From NCBI RefSeq assembly GCF_019925205.1, contig NC_083560.1, positions 97,616,083 to 97,680,082 on the forward strand: a DNA stretch of 64,000 nucleotides. Reading direction: 5' to 3'. The notes beneath the pieces were generated by a model. It saw only the letters and a list, made by a program, of their open reading frames with translations. It did no database searches and was not told the DNA's origin. Each line of letters opens with the position of its first letter. Positions within the stretch are counted from its first letter, which is position 1. The stretch comes from Metopolophium dirhodum (lineage: Eukaryota > Arthropoda > Insecta > Hemiptera > Aphididae). Shown here piece after piece: positions 55,514 to 64,000 of the stretch. The translations under genes and the position numbers were made by a program.

Positions 55514-55991
55514 CGGAAACACTGAAAGCAAAATGGAAAAATATGAGGGACTATTATCGCGCTGAATTGAAAAAACATCCTTCAGGAAAATCGGGAGCTG
55601 GAGCTGACGATGTTAGTAATTCTACGTGGCCGTTATTTAAATGTTTGTCATATTTACGAATTACAATGCAAACAAGAACTCGTTCCACAAACATCATATC
55701 GAATTTCAACTCGTCAGAAGAAGCAGACATTGAGTAAAATTCATCGCATGCATATGATGTGTACCAGACTCAAGATAATGATAATTTTACACAAGATAGT
55801 TTGAATATTATTGATGCCGATCTAGGTAATACAGAGTCCGATGTAAGTCCTGTAGGTGGATTAAAAAAAAAAACTACGATGTACCGCATAGACAGACGGC
55901 AGTAAATAATTTTAGACGGGAATTATTAAATATGGAAGCTAAAAAACTTAAACTTTTAGAAAATACACTTATCGCTTTGCTCAGAATCTAA
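55514..55991 (+). pseudogene. MADF-domain protein fragment
   Basis: After an acceptor 'ttctag' the frame reads AETLKAKWKNMRDYYRAELK, the second half of a MADF (Myb/SANT-like) domain, then SNSTWPLFKCLSYL. A TAA at about 55735 interrupts it, and the same frame continues (SSHAYDVYQTQDNDNFTQ) until a shift in an A run near 55870. There NFRRELLNMEAKKLKLLENT follows, a C-terminal helix usual for MADF partners of Harbinger elements, to TAA 55991. MADF partners direct the Harbinger nuclease to DNA and the nucleus. Two Harbinger nuclease pseudogenes lie 5-18 kb away, but linkage is not shown. Confidence 0.7.
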
Positions 55992-58900
55992 AATAAATTA
56001 ATAATCAATATAAAAATTAATACAATACAATTATATATATACAATAGTACAATACAGTTGAATAAATAAAATGTTATAATAATAATAATAATAATATATC
56101 TACAAAATAATACAATAATTCATTTAAATATAAAAAATTAATTAATAATCAATGTAATATACATATATATAAAATAATTTGTAAACAGGTATTTCATATT
56201 ATATTTATAATATATAGCTATGTAATTAAAATAAAACTAAAAATTTTGTTCGGGAAGATAAGTTTTTCCTAGGCGAAATCGATAGGTTGTTTTTAGACTA
56301 TGTGCACTGGCGGAATCGATGAAACCCCGGAAAAACAACATAAAAATGTCGGTTTTTGGTGTAACTCTAAAACAAATGAACATGAAATTTTCAACAGTCG
56401 AATATATTTGCATTTTCTATGCACGATAGAATTTTCGAAATATTTTGAACTGTATAGGAACATTTTCAATATTTCCAATTTTATTAGTCTTTTTTTCTAT
56501 GATTGTCAATAAAACTTTATTTGTTGGGTAAAAAAGATTGAAAATTGAATACAAGGCTACTAATATATTGTTTCAAAAGTAGATAAAAAAAATTAAAAAT
56601 CCAGTCAATATACATAAAAAATTTATACGTAAACTATAAATTATATATTAAAAAAAAAAATGTTAAAATATTAATTAGATCAAAAGTTATTTCATATGTC
56701 AGGTATTTCTGTTATGCCTAGTGTAACTAACATGAGTCATGTTGAATAATTGCATGATAAATGTATCTATTTAATATTAATTAAATATGTTATGTTTATA
56801 TAACAGGGCTTATTAAATTGATTATAATATTATTAACTGTTGAGTATAAATAGTAATAGCATTGGTTTAGTATATTATAAAATCAATGGTAATAGTATAG
56901 TTATATTTGTATTTTGTACAATTTAATAGTTATATAGAATGTAGACTGATATCATGAGTGTTGTAACAATGACAAATAAACTAATTGATGATTTTGATAA
57001 CAGTGAAAAACCCCAATTTATACATGTGTTAACTCTGTTACTAATTCTAAAAATGTATTGTTTTAACAATTTAAAAATTAAAATATATTGTAAGCAATTT
57101 TTTCAAATTTCAAATTTAACTTTTTGCGCCAAATGTATAGACTAATGAGAAAGCCGTATGGGTTTATTTGATGTGTGGAATAATAATTGATATTATGATG
57201 GAATGATAATTAATATTACTTATGCTAATATCACAGAACAATAATACTATTGAAAATTGAAACGACGCTCGATCAGCTGATCTAGTTATTGTTTATCCGT
57301 GATAGTATGATCTGAATTCTGAACCAAAGAAAATAACTGAAACTTAATGCATAGCGTGGTGGGGATGAATCCGATAGCCATGGGGAGGCGTATAGCTATA
57401 AGCTATAGGTATAATATGACATTTAATTAACCAGGTACAAAGTACAACAATTATCAATATGTTTAATGTTAGGTAGTTAGGTCTAATGGTATCGAATTTA
57501 TCAGTTATAGCTTCTGGGCTTTACAAATGAAAATTTTTCAGCGGTACTGACTATACACCTCCTTCAACCACCAATACTTTGAAGAGCTGTATCTCGCAAA
57601 CCAATCAACAAAAAATAAAAATGTTAACACGTAAATTCATAAAAAATATGGTTTTATTGATTCATGATCTTTTTATTATATGTCACCATTTGATAATCAA
57701 AAGTTGATAGTGGTTTCACCAATATATATAAGGGTGAAAAAAAAAATTCAAAATAGTTAACTATTTTCGAAATAATTAGTGTACCCACTTAAACGGATCA
57801 CCCTGTATATAATATATATGGATTTTTATATGAAATCATTAAGTATATTGCGGTATTGCCATAAATAATAAATTATTATATATTTGTATAAGAAAAACGA
57901 TTCTGAGCGAAAACGATCTGTCAACTTATAATATTACTAAGTATATTTGATGATATTATTGTGAATAAAGTAATTTATATATTTATAAAATACTTATGTG
58001 AAACCCTGTTTTAAATTTTCAATCCTTGGCTATAAAAGTAATATTTTATACATTTTTAATAACAAAATTATCATTAAAATTAAATTTGATACATTTTGTC
58101 AAAAATCGAACTTAAAATACTTATAAAAAAATATTTGTGCATGTGTATTTTGAATGTTTTTAACTGCTATTGTAACAGGATAAATCAGGATCCTTGAATT
58201 AATTGTTCACGCTTTTTTGCCCAACAAATAAAATTGTATTGATATTTATAGAAAGAAAAAAATAAAAAAAGTGCATCGAAATCCCGGTTTTAATTATTAA
58301 CATATCGTAGGAGTACCTGCAAAATATTTAACATTTAACAATACCAATAAATGAACACGTCATGCGTTCAATCTCCAAACAGATTTTTCTATTTCTAAAA
58401 AGGGAAATGAGAAGGTAGATAACTTAAACTACACACATTTGATTGACAGTTAAAAATTAAAAATTAATTCATGTTATAAATAAAATCGTCGTAAATTTAA
58501 TTAAATAGGTACCTATAATATGTCTATATAAATATGGAATTTTATAATTTTAATATTAATTAAAAATAATTTAAAGTATAGGTAATAAGTAATAACTAAA
58601 AAGATAAAATAAAGTATGTTTATAATAGAGTAGATATAACTATGGAGTATATTATATCATATATAATAATATATAATATAAATTATATTATATAATAATA
58701 TATACTCAATGATATTGGGTACTTAGAATGGAATAAATTTACATTCTATATAGTGTTTTCAATATTAAATTAAACTTATTTCGTTGTTAATCAAACGATA
58801 CATTTAAAATAGTATAAATGTAATTATATTTTACGTTTAACGCATATTATAGAAATAATTCTTTTAAATCTGTATTAATTCCTTTGTTTTCGCGGTTCTG

Positions 58901-59479
58901 TTAATTTAGTCATTCCACGTGATTTCGATTAAATATGATTAACTACGGTGTGTGGTTCTAAACGGTAGGTAATGCGAATAATATGTGATTATAGATAAAT
59001 GCTTACGTTATAGATACATTTAGTGTGTGTGGTATTGAACGATTTGATTTTAGGAAAACTGTGCGGAATTAATGTATAAAAGTGTGCGGATTTGAACTGT
59101 GATCTTTTTTTGAAAGTGTGAGTTATGACGACCACCAACAACACTTTATTGGTTACAACCTGATGTTTCCTAAAAATTAATAATATAATAAATTTATCGA
59201 AAATATTCAACTTACCCGGCATGGCATTTGTATTAGAGAATATAATTTATGAAGCACTCACCGTGTTTGTGTTAGTGTTACCACTTGCCGTGTTAGGTAG
59301 GTATTATTTAAGACAATAAATGACCATGTATATACTATTTTCCAATAAACATAATAAACGCATGTTTATACGACCGGCATTCGCACATTTTAACACTAAA
59401 TATCTGGATTCTTTGTTACCTATCATAGTAGGTATCATGTCTAGAAGTTTTGATACGTATCGAAAAAATATTCGATAAA
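55992..59479. repeat. AT-rich DNA with an inverted pair of dispersed repeats
   Basis: No gene. 56500-56610 and 58080-58270 carry the 'cccaacaaataaaattgtat' repeat in opposite orientations, the same family as 7660-7870. A mariner-like end 'ggatcaccctgtata' is at about 57806. ATA microsatellites lie at 56080 and 58660-58720. Confidence 0.5.
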
Positions 59480-60053
59480 TACCTACAATTTTGTCGAAAC
59501 AACCAAATGCCTCCTCGGTGAAATCTTACGGCCGTTGGTCCCATTCCAAAACCTAAAGTGTGCGGTTTTTGGATTTAACACACTACGGGGACGGAGGTAC
59601 GACAATTCTGAGTTCCGCCTACCCCACACGTACTTGCGGCGGCATATTGGCAAGCGTACAAGTGTACTGAACGGCCGACGCGGACACAGCGGGGGTTACG
59701 ACAGACCGCCTCGCCACCACGGAGCTAATAATAATACTTGCAAATCGTTACGCGTGTTTGCGAAACGGCCGCCACTGCCCGCTAAGTAGGAAAAGCGCCG
59801 GTGCCAGTGATTTTCTATTACTGTACCTTACTCGTACTTTGCAATTTTTTTTTTTCACAATTGGCATTGACATTAGTATTATTTGGGTCAGCGATTTCGA
59901 CACACGCGGCTCTACAAGATCGACGATCCGATCGTCGTCACCGCCAGTGTGTGTGTGTGTGTCGTGCAGTCCGCACAATAACCGCCGCCGTCCCGTCCGC
60001 GAGTAAAATTTGTATACATTTTTTTTTCTAATAAACCGTCGAATCAAACCGTC
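59480..60053 (+). promoter_or_regulatory. CpG-rich promoter and 5' leader
   Basis: GC content and CpG density rise from about 59530, peaking at 59690-60000 with 'gccgccgtcccgtccgcgag' and a (gt)n run at 59947-59962. The ATG at 60054 follows within 55 bp. Small overlapping frames on both strands are compositional. A CpG-rich start followed by a spliced first exon is the usual layout of a broadly expressed host gene. Confidence 0.5.
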
Positions 60054-60150
60054 ATGCGGTCTTCACAGGAAATTGTCCAAGCGGGACGGCAAGCGTTCCC
60101 GGCACCTGACTTCAGTTCCAACGGCGCCATGGCTGCGGCCGTCGTCGAAG
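60054..60150 (+). CDS. First coding exon of an unidentified host gene
   Basis: ATG at 60054 opens RSSQEIVQAGRQAFPAPDFS and then SNGAMAAAVVE, ending at a clean donor (gaag|gtataa) at 60150/60151, phase 1. The high G+C of third positions contrasts with the AT-rich flank. The remaining exons are not in the window. I do not recognise the family. 'SxEIVQxxRxAF' is reminiscent of class-3 aldehyde dehydrogenase N-termini, but only over about 12 residues, so no name is given. Confidence 0.45.
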
Positions 60151-63100
60151 GTATAATACATAAACATGATAATATTTTGTCCGCACAAGTAGAATCCGTC
60201 GAGTTATTCTCAATGGAAACGTTCAACATATTATGGGCTGCAATCGTATTTTGCGCCTCTACATGAGCGAAAATTTTATTTAATTATTTCTAGTAAGGTG
60301 AACTTGGACACACAGTCTTGATCTTTTTTATAAAAATATTAGGTACGTACTTTCATAGTGTCCATATAAATCCAACCCAAAAATTATACATCGAAACACG
60401 TGAACGCCAAACAAAGAACATTCCCGTGGTTTGTCACAGAGTCTATTTTCTTCATCAAGGCTGAAGGAAGGAGTATTTTTAATAAAATGTACCACCAAAA
60501 AAAACACAATTTCTTTAAACGAGTTTAAAATACTATACTTCATTACGTCATATTATAATATAAGTATATACATAAAATAATAAATATAATACTATTACAA
60601 TAGAACAAACCTCATAATGTTTTGTTATTCACTATTCGTAAGTTATAAATTATAATTCTAACATAATCTTTAAAATATCCCGGGGGAGGGGGGGCATGGC
60701 GCTATGAAAAAGTAAAAACTTTCTTTTAAGCGAACTGTGGGCTCAAATAACCACTAATCTATTTTAATAGACAATTTGCTGCGTGGTCACTCTTGGATTA
60801 TGCCCAGTTAGGCACCTATCGATATTTTGGTAGAAATAACTGTGGTCGTTCTAAACGTGTGCGCAAGCCCGGATTTCGTATCGCTGATAATTTTGCCCGG
60901 CTTTGCATCAACGCACTCAATAAAAATTACAAAAATAATATACATGTGCCCCTTTCAATATTAACGTACAGTGTACACGTTACATGTTACACGTTACACG
61001 TTCGATGTACGTAGGTATATTGTATTATACAATTTGTACCTATACATAATTTTAGCAGCAATATTTATTATTTTGTGAAAAATTTGTTTTGACCCTTTAC
61101 CTACATACGTTTTATAAGACTACAATTGCATTACATTTTTTTTAAAACAATAATTTTTCAAATCTCAAACATAAATATTAACGAAATTGGAAGAATTGCT
61201 GAATAACATATTAATTGTAATTACCGGTTAATAGCATGGTTTTAAAATTTTTGATAAAGATAATAATATATCTGATGTCATTAATCAATAAACTAAAGTA
61301 ATATCCGTGTTACACATTTTAAAAGTTAAATTTTTTTGTATGATTTTATGTGTAGTAAATTGTAACCAAGCGTTGGCGTAAATTTACAAGACTTGATCGA
61401 TTAACTTCTAAATATATGCATTTTAAAACGATTTTGTATTTAGTTGGGTATATTAAATCTTAATAGCTCTGTTTAATTATTTTTAGTCATATTTTAGTAG
61501 GTATTTACTTGAATTGCAGTATTTGTCAACTTGAATAATATTTGTGTAACTTTTTTTAATTGAACAAAAAAAAATTGTTTTTCATTTTCATTCAATAAAT
61601 ATCAAAATCTTCAATAATAGCACCTAAGTAACTTTGTGCCTACCAACCAATGTGATTTGTATAACTTTGATTATTAATGCGTATCAACAAATTTACTTTT
61701 CCGAAATAAGAAAAAACACACACAGTAGGTAGGTACTAGGTATATAATAATATTATCATAAGCCATCTGGAAAATTTGTCTTTTATAAAATCAAATATTG
61801 AATATCATATCATAATCGTGTATATCTAATTTAATTAGTTAAATAATAAGTTTATTAGTAGGTCGTTGTAGTTATTTGGTTTTGCGGTTTTTATAACAAA
61901 TTATAAAGACAAACACGTTGATCACGTGCACTGTTATTCAAGTATAAATTATATTATATTGATTACAATGTAGGTACATTTTATTAACTGTGAATTATAT
62001 TAAATAGATACTTAACGAAAAAAATGTAATGAATTGACTTTGTTGGGTTTTTGAAAATGTAATGAATTAATTGAGTAGGTACTAATATTAATTTAATATA
62101 TGGGGTTTTTAAACTAGGTACCTAACCAAACATAATCAAAATCGAATTATTATAGTAATTATTGATATTATAGGTACAACTGATTGATAAAGATAGTACT
62201 GTCAGAAAGAAATTGATCTTTTTTCGTAAGTTTGAAAATAAAACTTTTTGTTAGTCATTAACTTACATGGAATGCTACAAAGTTCCTACCAATTCTTACC
62301 CAAAGTAGAGTAAGTAGGTTACCTAGGTATATGATTATTAAATAAATTAATAAATAATTCGTATAATAATTATTTTATACAAGTAGGTATTATATACCTT
62401 AGTGATTCAAATATTATACCCGTTTATGAATTAGAGCATCTTAGATATTCAACAGAGCACAGCTAAATATTATTTTTGTTATGACATTTTGATATACATA
62501 TACCTACCTTAACGTAACTCAAAAACAAAATTCAAATGTTAGGTAGTAGGTACTTTGTATTATATTATACAATAAGTAATTATTGATAAAATGTGGTTCC
62601 AAGATTAAGTATGGTCTCTGGATGTGGGTTTGTTTTTAAAGTTTAAAACTATTCTCAAAACAAAGTTTTAATTACATTATTCGGTTCAATGCATTAAAAG
62701 TAGGTTTATATTTATAATTAACCTAGTATAGTGATAAACAATTTATAGTTATATGTAAGAATATAGAAGTAACATATTTATGAATATTGAATAAGTTATC
62801 ATTTATATATAGTTTGGAAAATTGATCGAAAAAATAAAATAATTAATATAAATAAAAATATAATATGAAAAATTAAACTAAACAGAAAACGTGATCTTAG
62901 AGTATAAATTTATTGAGTATTAGTTATTACTTATCTATTATTTTGAATTCAAAATCACTGATAAGCCCACAAAAAAGTTTGTCAAAGGACCGGAATTAAC
63001 AATTGTAAGTAGGTTAATTGTTGTTCTTTAATTGTCATAGTTAAAAAAATACGACACTGATTTAAAATTTGAAATACTATAATATACTGAATACATTTTG

Positions 63101-64000
63101 AATTAAATTGTTACCCATTGATATTATGTTTAAATTTAAATTTAAAATTATATTTGGTTTATCTAAGATGTGATTAGTGATTACTGACGGTTAAATTTAA
63201 TTCAAAACCTAATTAGAGTAGGTATTGCCAAATTATTTTTCAAAATGTATTTTTAAAAAAACCTTGTGAAAACTCTGTAAAAACATTGCATATAAATAAC
63301 CAAGGTAAAATCATATTAAAAAATATTTAAGTTTATAATAATATTGATTTACCTTTGTGTGTAGATGATGAAAGGATTATGTGTTCAATGGTAATAGGTA
63401 TATTTTGGCAGTCAATTGGTAAACTTTTTTTTAGAAGTATAAAATACAATTTACGTATTATTTGTTTTTCTTACGTTCATAAATCGTAATATATATTATA
63501 TATAATCATTTTTGCAAGACTGAGGAAGAAAACTAATTTTTTTTTTAACTCTTTGAGCTCATAAAATAGAAAAGGTAACGCTCTACTGTACAGTAGTTGT
63601 CGAGTATAGGTACCAACCTTGTCATTGAGTAGGTCACTGTAATGTGCTAAATTTCAATTCAATGATGAATCATTGCATTCAAAAAACTTTATGATCGGAG
63701 ACGGTCTGTTAGCCTATAAGTACCTATTGTAAAGTATATTTTATTATATATTTATATTGCTATTTAAAGAATTTGTTTTACTATTAGTAATACGAAAGGT
63801 CGAACATAATTTAGTCGAAATCATCTATGTTTTTTATATTATTAATAAAATTTTTGGGTTTTAGTTTCGTGGTATAAATTTGTTTTATAGCTTTAAATTA
63901 ATCTAAATACATAGAAAATGTTATTGCGTACATGATTAGTAAAATATAATAATATACGTAGAATATTCAGTCTGGCAGTCTAAAATTAATTAAAATACAT
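60151..64000 (+). other. Probable long first intron, AT-rich
   Basis: Continuous AT-rich DNA with many 'taggtacctac' motifs and no convincing exon. A run 'acgtacagtgtacacgttac' at about 60964-61005 is a cluster of short acgt/acac palindromes. A G/C-run block is at about 60680. An open frame of 73 codons at 60793 lacks a domain. Confidence 0.45.

Noticed and set aside
59535..60031. Several overlapping open frames on both strands
   Set aside because: They arise from high GC content and few stops in a CpG island. None has a domain or consistent splice context.

Overview
The window looks like nuclear DNA of an aphid or a close hemipteran relative. It is very AT-rich, has many short dispersed repeats, shows insect-style GT/AG introns and CpG-dense first exons, and is crowded with class II transposons. 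The species itself is inference. Almost every protein signal belongs to a mobile element. Host coding evidence is limited to a RING-finger terminal exon (353-525), a three-exon small ZAD zinc-finger gene (25031-29119), a possible SAM-like first exon (54256-54325), a MADF-type fragment (55514-55991) and a first coding exon in a CpG-rich leader (60054-60150).

Layout. 1-7175: a non-LTR-like tail, the RING exon, an intact hAT transposon (2453-4767, 8-bp target duplication) and a minus-strand retroelement fragment whose ORF joins two zinc knuckles, an aspartic protease and a macro domain. 7176-23283: a PIF1-like helicase fragment, then a decayed Polinton/Maverick (adintovirus-like) element at 8889-23283 with about 163-bp terminal inverted repeats. 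Its genes are a protein-primed family-B DNA polymerase, zinc-finger ORFs, an integrase C-terminus, a phospholipase-A2-like capsid protein, an A32-like packaging ATPase, a double-jelly-roll capsid protein and a penton-like protein. A piggyBac (16811-20485), a small hAT (20957-21761) and a tRNA-derived SINE are nested inside it. The right flank (23284-23684) is an endonuclease-like domain of the kind fused to PIF1-like helicases, so the element may have landed in such a gene.

23.7-37 kb: the ZAD gene with MITEs in its introns, long AT-rich stretches, a GC-rich island, and an intact Merlin element (33839-35085). 37.7-50.6 kb: a layered nest. A broken Harbinger gene holds a solo LTR (38715-41951), which holds a hAT (39215-41356). 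Next comes a 4.44-kb inverted second copy of the Polinton left end plus its helicase flank (42843-47284, matching 7176-11619). A 5'-truncated ZMYM1-like hAT with its own MITE follows, then a second Harbinger fragment.

50.6-64 kb: repeat debris, a LINE reverse-transcriptase scrap, a foldback MITE, the SAM-like and MADF fragments, and a CpG-rich promoter region whose first exon opens into what is probably a long intron running off the window.

How the parts relate: the Polinton set is a virus-like replication and capsid module, now inactivated by nonsense codons, frameshifts, an internal polymerase deletion and three insertions. The best-preserved elements are the hAT at 2.5 kb and the Merlin at 33.8 kb, both with uninterrupted transposase, matched termini and perfect target duplications.
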